Part shown: in pieces, positions 46,576-55,729 of the stretch
How positions within the stretch are numbered: position 1 is the stretch's first letter
Layout: each line of letters starts with the position of its first letter
NCBI RefSeq assembly: GCF_039831995.1
Contig: NZ_JBDOIO010000004.1
Coordinates: 930,001 to 994,000, forward strand
Source of the DNA: Paenibacillus pabuli
GTDB taxonomy: Bacteria > Bacillota > Bacilli > Paenibacillales > Paenibacillaceae
Direction of reading: 5' to 3'
Length of the DNA stretch: 64,000 bases
Position numbers and translations under genes: made by a program
The notes under the pieces: model-generated
The model's input: the letters and a program-made list of their open reading frames with translations, nothing else
Told to the model about the DNA's origin: nothing
Databases searched by the model: none

Positions 46576-49500
46576 ATGTCTGTACGCTTTATTATTGGCC
46601 GGGCAGGCAGCGGCAAGACGACGCTGATTACCCGGGAAATTACGTCTTTGCTTCAAAAGGAACCTCAAGGCAAACCACTCATATGGCTGGTTCCGGAGCA
46701 GAGCTCGTTTCGTACCGAGCAGGCCCTGGTTTCTTCTGGCGCAATTAAAGGTACCATGCGTGCAGAAGTACTGGGTTTTCGCCGATTAGCCTATCGTATC
46801 ATGCAGGAAGCAGGTGGTTCTGCGCGAATTCCAATTGGTGCCGAGGGGAAAAAGATGCTGCTCTATAAAGTGCTTCAGCGGCGCAAGGAAGAGTTGAAGC
46901 TTTTTGGCGCTTCGGGCAATCAATTGGGCTTTATCGGGCATTTGAATGATTTATACAGTGAGTTTAAGCGTTATGAACTAGATCCCGGCTTGTTGGAAGA
47001 AGGTCTTTCTACGTGGAATACGTCTTCTTCGGCACCGATCCTGGGTGATAAGTTACATGATTTGCTTCTTATATATCGAGATTATGAACAGGAACTAACG
47101 GAACTCTACATCGATGATGAAGACACGTTGACAGAATTGAACGACCGTTTGGTAGAAAGTGAGCTTCTTCAGGATGCACAAATCTGGATTGACGGTTTTC
47201 AGGGCTTTACCCCGCAGGAAATGAGCGTGATAGGAAGGCTGATGCTTCAGTCTTCTTCAGTAACCATCACGTTGACTCTGGACCGTCCATATGATCACGG
47301 GGCTCTTCCCAGCGAACTGGATCTGTTCCATCCAACAGCGAGCGCATATGCGCGGCTCAAAGGTATGGCTGATGATCTGGGAGTTTTGAGTGAAACCACA
47401 GTGCTGCAGCCGGATGTTTTGCCAAGATATGAGCACAGCCCTGGTTTGGCCCATCTAGAGTCTGGGTTCGACCGACGGATTCGTTGGAAAAGTGATGGCC
47501 GCGATGCGGGCGTGAAGTTATACGCAGCGGAGAATCGCAGGGCTGAGATGGAAGGGGCACTGCGTGAAATGCGCAGATTGGCTCAGGAGGAAGGCGTGCG
47601 TTACCGGGATATGGCCGTACTCGTTCGTCAGCTGGATGCCTATGCCGATATTGCCGAGCCATTGTTCAGGGATCATGACGTGCCGGTTTTCCTGGACCGT
47701 AGAAGAAGTGAGCTTCATCATCCGCTCTCCGAATTCATTCGTTCTGCAATTGATGTCGTTCGTCGCCGCTGGCGTTACGAAGATGTATTTCGCTGTGTCA
47801 AAACGGATCTGCTGCTTCCACGTGATGGTTCTATCACTCGTGAAGACATGGACCAGCTCGAAAACTATATCCTCGCCTGTGGAATCCACGGTTACCGCTG
47901 GACCGACGGCAAGCCTTGGAAATACGTCCCCAGTCTGTCTCTGGAAGACAATGGCCAGGAAGGCCGAAGCCAAGGGCGGGAACAAATGCTGTCGCTCATG
48001 GAAAAATGCCGAACAGTCATTACGGATCCAATGGCTGCGTTTGAGAAACGCATGATCAAAGCCAAGACGGCAAAAGAACAGTGTGCTGCGCTATATGGAC
48101 TACTCGAAGACGCAGAAATTCCCTGGAAGCTGGAAATGATGTCTGCTGCGGCAACAGCTCAGGGCGACCCGGAGCGTTCGCGGGAACATCGTCAGATGTG
48201 GGGAGCAGTCCTGGATCTGCTGGACCAGATGGTGGACATGATGGGAGCCGAACGACTGGACATCGATTTGTTCGCGGGTCTGATGGAAACGGGGTTAACC
48301 GAGCTGAAGCTAGGACTTGTTCCACCGGCGCTGGATCAGGTGCTGGTCGGTTCCATGGACCGGACGCGGCTGCAGGGTATCCAATATGTATTCATCCTGG
48401 GTGCCGTGGACGGTGAGCTGCCGGCTGTGCCGCAGGAAGATGGCGTGTTAACGGAGCAGGAGCGGGAGCTGCTGACCGAAAGAGGTCTTGGTCTCGGACC
48501 TGGAACAACAAGACGAATGCTGGACGAGCGTTTCCTGATCTATACCGCCTTGACTGCTGCAAGTAAGCAGTTGTGGTTAAGTTACCCTGTGGCTGACGAT
48601 GAGGGCAAAACGCTGCTGCCTTCGGAAATTGTGAGACATGTACGAAAGATGTTTGGGCTGAATGAATCACCACTTCTTGCACAGCCGCCAGTAACCGATT
48701 CGGAAGAAGCTCACTGGCCTTATGTCATTCATCCAGAGCAGAGTCTGTCTGTTCTGATTGGGCAGCTGCGCAGATGGCGCAGGGGAGAGGAGATTCCAGA
48801 GCTCTGGTGGTCGGTTTACAACTGGCATTGTTCCAATGAGACACTTCGACCTCAGCTGGAACGTTTGCTGGGCTCCATTTTTTATCGCAACCGGGCATTG
48901 CCGCTGCGTACTTCAACGAGCCGGCGGCTATATGGCACGGAGGTGCGGACAAGTGTTTCGCGAATGGAACGATTCGTGGCCTGTCCATTTTCCCATTTTG
49001 CCTCGCATGGCTTACGATTGAAAGAACGTCAGCTGTACCGGCTTCAGGCTCCGGATATCGGGCAGCTGTTCCATGCTGCGCTGAGTCAACTGGCTATACG
49101 ACTGCGTGAAGAGAACCGCAGCTGGGGCAGCCTTTCTCCGGAACAGTGCCGCAAGGAAGCGGAGCAAACGGTCGATCAGATTGCACCCCAGCTTCAGGGA
49201 GAGATTTTGCTGAGCACGAAGCGATACGGCTACATTTTCCGCAAATTGAAGGATATTGTAAGCCGGGCTTCGGTCATTTTGGGCGAGCAATCCAGACGGG
49301 GAAGTTTTGAACCTATTGGTCTTGAGCTGGACTTTGGGCCAGGCAAGCCCCTGCCGCCTCTTCGTTTCGAACTTGAGAATGGATGTGTGATGGAGATTGT
49401 GGGCCGGATTGACCGGGTCGATGTGGCCGAGGGTGAGAATGGTTTGCTTCTCCGGGTTATCGACTACAAATCAAGCCAGACGGATCTCAAGCTGCATGAA

Positions 49501-50079
49501 GTGTACTATGGACTGTCCCTGCAGATGCTCACGTATCTGGAAGTGCTGCTTAGTGCTGCCGAAGAGTGGCTGGGAGAATCAGCAATGCCTGGAGGAACAC
49601 TGTATTTTCATGTGCATAATCCATTGCTGCAATCCGCGAACGGCATGACGTCAGAACATGCAGGACAGGAACTCCTGAAACGCTTCAAAATGAAGGGTTT
49701 GCTTCTGGCAGATCGTGATGCCATCGCACAGATGGATAACACGCTGGATAAGGGCTATTCGGCCATTATTCCTGTCGCGCTTAAAGCTGACGGCAGCTTC
49801 TATAGCAGTGCAGCGGTAGCTACACCGGAACAATGGGACACCTTGCTCGCATCTGTTCGAGGCAATATTCGGGAGATCGGGACCCGGATTACAGAAGGGG
49901 ACGTGGCAATAGAACCGTATCGCATTCAGCAGGAGGTTGCATGCACATTCTGTCCGTTTAAGCCTGTCTGTCAATTTGATGAGAATATTGAAGGCAATGA
50001 ATATAATCTGTTGTCCAAACCGGGCAAACAGCAAATCTGGGACATGCTGTCACACAACAAGGGAGGGGAGACGTCATGA
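46576..50079 (+). CDS. addB: AddB, helicase-nuclease subunit B
   Basis: A 1167-residue subunit of the AddAB double-strand break repair complex, the Firmicutes counterpart of RecBCD. A P-loop GRAGSGKTTLI is at the N-terminus. The C-terminal nuclease domain contains LLRVIDYKSSQTDLK. The iron-sulphur cluster Cys are visible as VACPFSHFA and, near the end, ACTFCPFKPVCQFD. ATG 46576 follows GGAGG by seven bases. The stop overlaps addA by ATGA. Confidence 0.95.
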   Translation: MSVRFIIGRAGSGKTTLITREITSLLQKEPQGKPLIWLVPEQSSFRTEQALVSSGAIKGTMRAEVLGFRRLAYRIMQEAGGSARIPIGAEGKKMLLYKVLQRRKEELKLFGASGNQLGFIGHLNDLYSEFKRYELDPGLLEEGLSTWNTSSSAPILGDKLHDLLLIYRDYEQELTELYIDDEDTLTELNDRLVESELLQDAQIWIDGFQGFTPQEMSVIGRLMLQSSSVTITLTLDRPYDHGALPSELDLFHPTASAYARLKGMADDLGVLSETTVLQPDVLPRYEHSPGLAHLESGFDRRIRWKSDGRDAGVKLYAAENRRAEMEGALREMRRLAQEEGVRYRDMAVLVRQLDAYADIAEPLFRDHDVPVFLDRRRSELHHPLSEFIRSAIDVVRRRWRYEDVFRCVKTDLLLPRDGSITREDMDQLENYILACGIHGYRWTDGKPWKYVPSLSLEDNGQEGRSQGREQMLSLMEKCRTVITDPMAAFEKRMIKAKTAKEQCAALYGLLEDAEIPWKLEMMSAAATAQGDPERSREHRQMWGAVLDLLDQMVDMMGAERLDIDLFAGLMETGLTELKLGLVPPALDQVLVGSMDRTRLQGIQYVFILGAVDGELPAVPQEDGVLTEQERELLTERGLGLGPGTTRRMLDERFLIYTALTAASKQLWLSYPVADDEGKTLLPSEIVRHVRKMFGLNESPLLAQPPVTDSEEAHWPYVIHPEQSLSVLIGQLRRWRRGEEIPELWWSVYNWHCSNETLRPQLERLLGSIFYRNRALPLRTSTSRRLYGTEVRTSVSRMERFVACPFSHFASHGLRLKERQLYRLQAPDIGQLFHAALSQLAIRLREENRSWGSLSPEQCRKEAEQTVDQIAPQLQGEILLSTKRYGYIFRKLKDIVSRASVILGEQSRRGSFEPIGLELDFGPGKPLPPLRFELENGCVMEIVGRIDRVDVAEGENGLLLRVIDYKSSQTDLKLHEVYYGLSLQMLTYLEVLLSAAEEWLGESAMPGGTLYFHVHNPLLQSANGMTSEHAGQELLKRFKMKGLLLADRDAIAQMDNTLDKGYSAIIPVALKADGSFYSSAAVATPEQWDTLLASVRGNIREIGTRITEGDVAIEPYRIQQEVACTFCPFKPVCQFDENIEGNEYNLLSKPGKQQIWDMLSHNKGGETS

Positions 50080-53000
50080 CGAATATGCCAAAACCGGAAG
50101 GCAGCTTCTGGAGCGATGACCAGTGGAGCGCGATCTCCCAGAATGGCGAAGACATTCTCGTTGCAGCAGCAGCAGGGTCGGGCAAAACAGCCGTGCTGGT
50201 TGAACGGATTATTCGCAAAATAGCCGATCCTTCCCGTGGTTTCAGTGTGGATCGATTACTGGTGGCTACCTTTACGAAGGCAGCTGCAGCTGAGATGAAG
50301 CAGCGGATTCGGGAGGCACTCGAGCGTGCACTCGAAGAACAGACAGAGGAAGAGCATCTGCGCAAACAGTTGTCGCTGCTTGGGCGAGCTTCAATTACAA
50401 CGCTGCATTCATTTTGTATGGAAGTCATTCGCCGTTACTATCAGCAAATTCCGCTTAACCCGGCTTTCCGGATATTGAACGAGAATGAAGCCGAAATGCT
50501 GCGTCAGGAGCTCCTGGAAGAGCTATTTGAAGATAAATACGGGGAAGAAGACGAAGGCAGCACATTCCGTGAGCTTGTGGACTGGTTTAGCGGTGAAAGA
50601 AACGATGATGCTATGCATCGGCTTGTGCAGCGCCTATATGATTTCTCGCGCAGTCACTCCTGGCCGGATCACTGGCTCGCAGAAATGGCGTCTGCATTTC
50701 AAGTTGAAAGCGTAGAAACGCTTGGCAATTCAGCATGGGTACAGAGCATTTTACGCGATGCCGCACTTACCCTGAGCGGTGCAGCGGGACTCTTGCGTCA
50801 AGGTATTGGCATTGCGATGCAACCGGAAGGGCCCAAACCGTACGCGGATACGCTAAAGGAAGATCTGGCCATGGTGGAGGAACTTTTGTCTGCAGTGGAG
50901 GTTATGCCTTGGGAGAGACTGCCTGAAGTATTTCAGCCAGCGGCTTTTGGCAAGCTGAAACCCTGCAAAAAGGATCAAACCGATCCGGCGCTTCAGGAAC
51001 AAGTGAAGGAACTTCGGGAGGCAGCCAAAAAGGCAATCACCGATCTGAAAGGCTCGCTCTTTGGACGGAGTGCATTTTCCTTCTGGCAGGAGCTGGAGCA
51101 GGCTGCTCCGCTCATGCAGGAACTGTCCAAACTTGTAAGTGAGTTCGGCGAACGTTACAAGCTGGCCAAACAAGAACGTGGGCAGGTTGATTTTAGCGAT
51201 CTGGAACATTATTGTCTTCACATTTTGCGGCATGAGGATTCCACGCCAGAGCGCTCCATGCCTTCAGATGCGGCGATGGAATACAGGGCACGTTTCGATG
51301 AGGTGCTGCTCGATGAATATCAGGATACCAATACCGTTCAGGAAGATATCGTAAGGCTGATTTCAAGGGAGAATCCGGGCAATCGCTTTATGGTAGGAGA
51401 TGTGAAACAGAGTATTTACCGTTTCCGCTTGGCTGAGCCGGGACTATTTCTGAATAAATACCGTCAATATAACTCTGGCACCCAAAGCGATGAAGGAGAA
51501 GGAAGTACTCGTCGTGCAGGCAGACGAATTGACCTGGCACGTAACTTCCGCAGTCGTGCTGAGGTGGTTCATTCGGTGAATATGCTGTTCCGGCAGCTCA
51601 TGAATGAGGGCGTAGCAGAGATCGCTTATGACGAACGGGCACAGCTTGCCTACGGGGCTTCGTTTCCACCGGAAACCGAGGGAGATGAGGCCTATACACC
51701 CGAGCTGCTGCTGATTGACCGACAAGGCGGGGGACCGGATCTGGGCGAGAGTGTAGATGAAAATGGAGATCAGCTGGCGTCGGCTGAACTCGAAAGTGTC
51801 GAACTGGAAACAGCCCAACTGGAAGCACGGGCTATGGCTCGGCGCATTCGGGAGATGGTTGGCGATACCGATCAGCCTGCGCTGAATGTGTACGATAAGG
51901 CGTTAAAAACAATGCGCCCTGCCCGTTACGGCGACATTGTCATCCTGCTGCGTTCTGCCCTGATGTGGGCTCCATTAATGATCGAGGAATTCAGGCAACA
52001 GGGGATTCCGGCCGGGGGGGAGCAGAGCAAGGGGTATTTTCAGGCAACGGAAGTGGAGATCATGTTATCCCTGCTTCAGATCGTGGACAACCCAAGACAG
52101 GATATTCCGCTCGCCTCAGTCCTTCGTTCACCGATTGTGGGCTTAAATGAAGAGGATTTGGCACAAATCCGTCTGGGGGATAAAAGGCAATCTTTCTATG
52201 ACGCGGTTGTATCTGCTATCCAGATTGAACAAGTGCCAAATGATAACTCATCCGCTATACAGATGCAATGGCCGGAAATATGGTCAGAAATGGAGCAGGC
52301 AGAGCAAGAGGCGGCTGTTACAGCAGAGCCCCATGTGCTTGAGAAGCAATCTCCAGATGGGGATAGAGAAACTGACGTTTATCCTGATACAGAAGAGCGT
52401 GCAGGGGATTCAGGTTCAGATTTACAACGGAAATTAATTCGTTTTATGGACCAGCTGGAGCAATGGAGGCTTGAGGCACGTCAAGGCAGCCTGAGCGAAC
52501 TCATTTGGCGTATATACAGGGAGACCGGCTATTTGGACTGGGTGGGTGGTCTTCCGGGAGGTATACAGCGTCAAAGCAACCTGAAAGCTCTGTATGACCG
52601 TGCACGTCAATATGAAGAAGCTACGTCGAACCGGGGCTTGTTCCGCTTTTTGACCTATGTCTCCAGACTTCGTGAGAACGGCGGGGATCTGGGAACAGTG
52701 GCCGGATCGGGAGAACAGGATAATGCTGTCCGAATTATGACCATTCACCGGAGTAAAGGCTTGGAATTTCCAGTTGTATTTGTGGCGGGCATTTCCAAGA
52801 TGTTCAACCAGCAGGATCTGAATGCACCGTTCCTGATGCACAAGGAGCTCGGATTCGGTCCAAGGTTTGTGGATCGGGAAAATAGGGTGGCTTATCCCAC
52901 ACTGGCAAATCTCGCGATTCGACGCAGAGCCCAGTTTGAGCTGTTGGCTGAGGAGATGCGGGTACTATATGTGGCACTTACTCGGCCCAAGGAGAAAATG

Positions 53001-54338
53001 ATTCTGGTTGGTACGGTTAAGGATGCCGCCAAAAAAGCAGCGGCCTGGTCACAGATCAAAGACAGTTCGGAACTGATTCTGCCTGATTACCTGATAGCGG
53101 CTGGACGGAGTTATCTCGATTGGATCGGGCCGTCTCTGATTCGCCATCCATCGGCTGCTTCGTTACGCGAACTTGCTGGTGTACAAGATTCCTATGCTGC
53201 TTGCCTGATGGATGATGAATCCCGCTGGAGTATTTCCGTCATGTCTGCGGAATGGGTATCCAAGGAGATCTTTGTGGGTTCGAAACAGGGTGAGGAAGAC
53301 GAATGGGCAGAAGCTCGCCTAGAACGAATGAACGCGCTGCAAGCAGTGAAACCGGTACATCTGCATCCTTCCCCAATCCATAACGAGATGGTTAGAGATT
53401 TGCAAGATGAACCTTCACGAGAAGACGTGAATATTGATCGGGTTGCAACCGATACAGAATGGGTGCAAAACGTAGAGCGGCGCCTATCATGGACGTACCC
53501 ATATGAAGCGGCAACCCGGGTGGCTGCGAGCACGTCCGTCTCAGAATTAAAGGCTATACTTGCGATACAGGATCATCAGCCTCTACTCGTAATGGAGGAG
53601 CGGGAAAGACAACTGGACAATGTTGAAGTTCTTGAAAAACCGCAGTCAGAGGATAAAACCAGTGAAATTCGTCATGAAGGGACGGATGCCACGAGTGAAC
53701 ATTCCTTCAAATTGCATTTGCGCCGCCCGAAATTTATGGAAGAGAAGCAATTGACGGGGGCTGAGCGTGGTACTGTGTATCACACGCTGATGCAGCATTT
53801 GCCAATGGATGGAACGAAAGTGGATGCCGAAATTGTTGAACAGACGCTTGCAAGGCTGGTTACACTTCAGATTTTGTTGCCTCATCAGGCAGAAGTGATT
53901 GAGCCTGAACATTTGGCTCAATTCTTCCATACGGAACCAGGTACTGAGCTGCTGCGTGCAGACTGGGTGAAACGGGAGATTCCGTTTATCTATGGAATGC
54001 CAGCAGAACATTCTCCCGCCGAATGGCTGCACAATTTGTCTTCGAATGCAGGAATGCAATCCGTAGATGAAGATAGTGGGCTTCAGGCTTCTTTGGATAA
54101 TGAAACCGTACTTGTTCAGGGTATCATTGATTGCCTTTATGAGGTAGATGGCCAGCTTACGCTGCTGGATTACAAAACAGACCGGGTGCTGGAACATCGC
54201 GGAGGACTAGACGAATTGACCAAAAACTATCGTTTTCAGCTGGAGCTGTATGGTCGGGCGATTGAAGATATTTTGGGGCGGAAGGTAGATCGGAAGTGGC
54301 TGTACTTCTTTGATGGCGGACATGCTGTAGAACTTTAA
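50076..54338 (+). CDS. addA: AddA, helicase-nuclease subunit A
   Basis: A 1420-residue UvrD-type helicase with a C-terminal RecB-type nuclease. Walker A is AAAGSGKTAVLVERI, Walker B is LLDEYQDTN, motif V/VI region has IMTIHRSKGLEFPVVFVAG and VLYVALTRPKEKM. The nuclease motif is TLLDYKTDRVLEH. It is longer than the B. subtilis protein (1232) because of hydrophilic segments around 52190-52430 and 53560-53720. With AddB it resects DNA ends and loads RecA after meeting a Chi-like site. Confidence 0.95.
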   Translation: MTNMPKPEGSFWSDDQWSAISQNGEDILVAAAAGSGKTAVLVERIIRKIADPSRGFSVDRLLVATFTKAAAAEMKQRIREALERALEEQTEEEHLRKQLSLLGRASITTLHSFCMEVIRRYYQQIPLNPAFRILNENEAEMLRQELLEELFEDKYGEEDEGSTFRELVDWFSGERNDDAMHRLVQRLYDFSRSHSWPDHWLAEMASAFQVESVETLGNSAWVQSILRDAALTLSGAAGLLRQGIGIAMQPEGPKPYADTLKEDLAMVEELLSAVEVMPWERLPEVFQPAAFGKLKPCKKDQTDPALQEQVKELREAAKKAITDLKGSLFGRSAFSFWQELEQAAPLMQELSKLVSEFGERYKLAKQERGQVDFSDLEHYCLHILRHEDSTPERSMPSDAAMEYRARFDEVLLDEYQDTNTVQEDIVRLISRENPGNRFMVGDVKQSIYRFRLAEPGLFLNKYRQYNSGTQSDEGEGSTRRAGRRIDLARNFRSRAEVVHSVNMLFRQLMNEGVAEIAYDERAQLAYGASFPPETEGDEAYTPELLLIDRQGGGPDLGESVDENGDQLASAELESVELETAQLEARAMARRIREMVGDTDQPALNVYDKALKTMRPARYGDIVILLRSALMWAPLMIEEFRQQGIPAGGEQSKGYFQATEVEIMLSLLQIVDNPRQDIPLASVLRSPIVGLNEEDLAQIRLGDKRQSFYDAVVSAIQIEQVPNDNSSAIQMQWPEIWSEMEQAEQEAAVTAEPHVLEKQSPDGDRETDVYPDTEERAGDSGSDLQRKLIRFMDQLEQWRLEARQGSLSELIWRIYRETGYLDWVGGLPGGIQRQSNLKALYDRARQYEEATSNRGLFRFLTYVSRLRENGGDLGTVAGSGEQDNAVRIMTIHRSKGLEFPVVFVAGISKMFNQQDLNAPFLMHKELGFGPRFVDRENRVAYPTLANLAIRRRAQFELLAEEMRVLYVALTRPKEKMILVGTVKDAAKKAAAWSQIKDSSELILPDYLIAAGRSYLDWIGPSLIRHPSAASLRELAGVQDSYAACLMDDESRWSISVMSAEWVSKEIFVGSKQGEEDEWAEARLERMNALQAVKPVHLHPSPIHNEMVRDLQDEPSREDVNIDRVATDTEWVQNVERRLSWTYPYEAATRVAASTSVSELKAILAIQDHQPLLVMEERERQLDNVEVLEKPQSEDKTSEIRHEGTDATSEHSFKLHLRRPKFMEEKQLTGAERGTVYHTLMQHLPMDGTKVDAEIVEQTLARLVTLQILLPHQAEVIEPEHLAQFFHTEPGTELLRADWVKREIPFIYGMPAEHSPAEWLHNLSSNAGMQSVDEDSGLQASLDNETVLVQGIIDCLYEVDGQLTLLDYKTDRVLEHRGGLDELTKNYRFQLELYGRAIEDILGRKVDRKWLYFFDGGHAVEL

Positions 54339-54402
54339 AGAAACAGTTTGAACCGAAGTTATATCGGCATATTTGCTAAATTGGATTACAACGGATGCCA
54401 AG

Positions 54403-54446
54403 AAGGGGACGAATCGGTTCTTAGAAGCGATGTGTCCCCTTTGTTT
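54403..54446 (+). terminator. Rho-independent terminator after addA
   Basis: AAGGGGAC (54403-54410) pairs with GTCCCCTT (54434-54441), with inner ATCG/CGAT, followed by TGTTT. Confidence 0.85.
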
Positions 54447-54544
54447 CCGAATTTGCTAGTTTCAACAAGTCATGAGCCACCAAGATGGGGACAGAGCGCT
54501 CTTATGATTATGTCTTTATAGGGGAGAGAGGGGATGAATGGAAT

Positions 54545-55729
54545 ATGCGTATTTTGCACACAGGGGACTGGCACTTGGGAAAAACATTGGAAGGACGAAG
54601 CAGGCTGCGTGAACAGGAAGACTTCGTCGATGAACTCGTTAAAATGGCAGATGAGCAGCAGGCTGATGCAGTGTTGATGGCCGGTGATGTGTATGACTCG
54701 GTCAATCCGCCTGCATCGGCAGAGCAGCTGTTTTATGAGGCGGCTGCTAGGCTTACCGAGCGTGGAAGACCACTGGTGGTCATTGCAGGCAACCACGATC
54801 AGCCGGAACGGGTAGCTTCTGTGACACCACTTGTAAACAGGCAGGGTATTACACTTGTGGGTTTGCCAACGGCGGAAGCGGTGACCATCCATGCGCCAAG
54901 AACAGGGGAGACTGCCAAAATTGCTGCTTTGCCATATCCTTCGGAGGCAAGGCTTAATGAAGTGCTCACTACGGATGGCGATGAGAACGTGCTTCGTCAA
55001 GCCTACAGCCGCCGTGTAGGCATGTTAATGCAGCGTTTGGCTAACTCGTTTGGTCCGGATACGGTGAATTTGGCGATGAGTCACATTTATGTGCTGGGAG
55101 GTGTTGAGAGCGATTCGGAGCGACCGATTCAGGTGGGTGGGGCTTATACTGTTGATCCATCTTCGCTATCGATCGGTGCTCAATATACAGCACTCGGACA
55201 TCTTCACCGTGCCCAGGCTGTAAAGGGGGACGGTGTGATTCGGTACAGCGGATCACCGCTGGCCTACAGCTTCTCGGAAGCAGGACAGAGCAAATCCGTA
55301 ACGATGGTGGATTTGGCGCCAGGCGGAACGCCGAATGTAGAAGAAGTCCTGTTATCCTGTGGACGCCCACTTGTACGTTGGAAGGCACGCGGAGGTCTGG
55401 CCGAGGTCTATCGCTGGTTGGAAGAGGGAAGAGATGCCCAAGCATTCATTGATATGGAAGTGTGGCTGGACGATGCCATGTCTCTTAAAGAGATCCAGCA
55501 GCTGCGCAAGTCACATGATGGCATCATTCATATTCGTCCGGTGTATCCGGAGATGGCCGCTGCCGGATTGTTGGAGCAGCGTTCCGAGCTGCCTGTGCAT
55601 GAATTGTTCCGCAAGTTCTACCAGCGTCAGACGGGCGGGGCACAGCCAGAAGAGAGTCTCGTGCAGCTGTTCCTTGAACTGGTGGACGAGGACGAACCAG
55701 GCGTACGAGAGGAAGTCGAAGGAAGATGA
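54545..55729 (+). CDS. sbcD: Exonuclease SbcD (Mre11-type)
   Basis: A 394-residue metallophosphoesterase, the nuclease subunit of the SbcCD complex that cuts DNA hairpins and blocked ends. Metal ligands are visible in ILHTGDWHLGKTLEG, LMAGDVYDS, VIAGNHDQPERV and LAMSHIYVLGG, with ALGHLHRAQ. ATG 54545 lies behind GAGAGGGG; earlier in-frame codons lack a site. The stop overlaps sbcC by ATGA. Confidence 0.95.
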   Translation: MRILHTGDWHLGKTLEGRSRLREQEDFVDELVKMADEQQADAVLMAGDVYDSVNPPASAEQLFYEAAARLTERGRPLVVIAGNHDQPERVASVTPLVNRQGITLVGLPTAEAVTIHAPRTGETAKIAALPYPSEARLNEVLTTDGDENVLRQAYSRRVGMLMQRLANSFGPDTVNLAMSHIYVLGGVESDSERPIQVGGAYTVDPSSLSIGAQYTALGHLHRAQAVKGDGVIRYSGSPLAYSFSEAGQSKSVTMVDLAPGGTPNVEEVLLSCGRPLVRWKARGGLAEVYRWLEEGRDAQAFIDMEVWLDDAMSLKEIQQLRKSHDGIIHIRPVYPEMAAAGLLEQRSELPVHELFRKFYQRQTGGAQPEESLVQLFLELVDEDEPGVREEVEGR

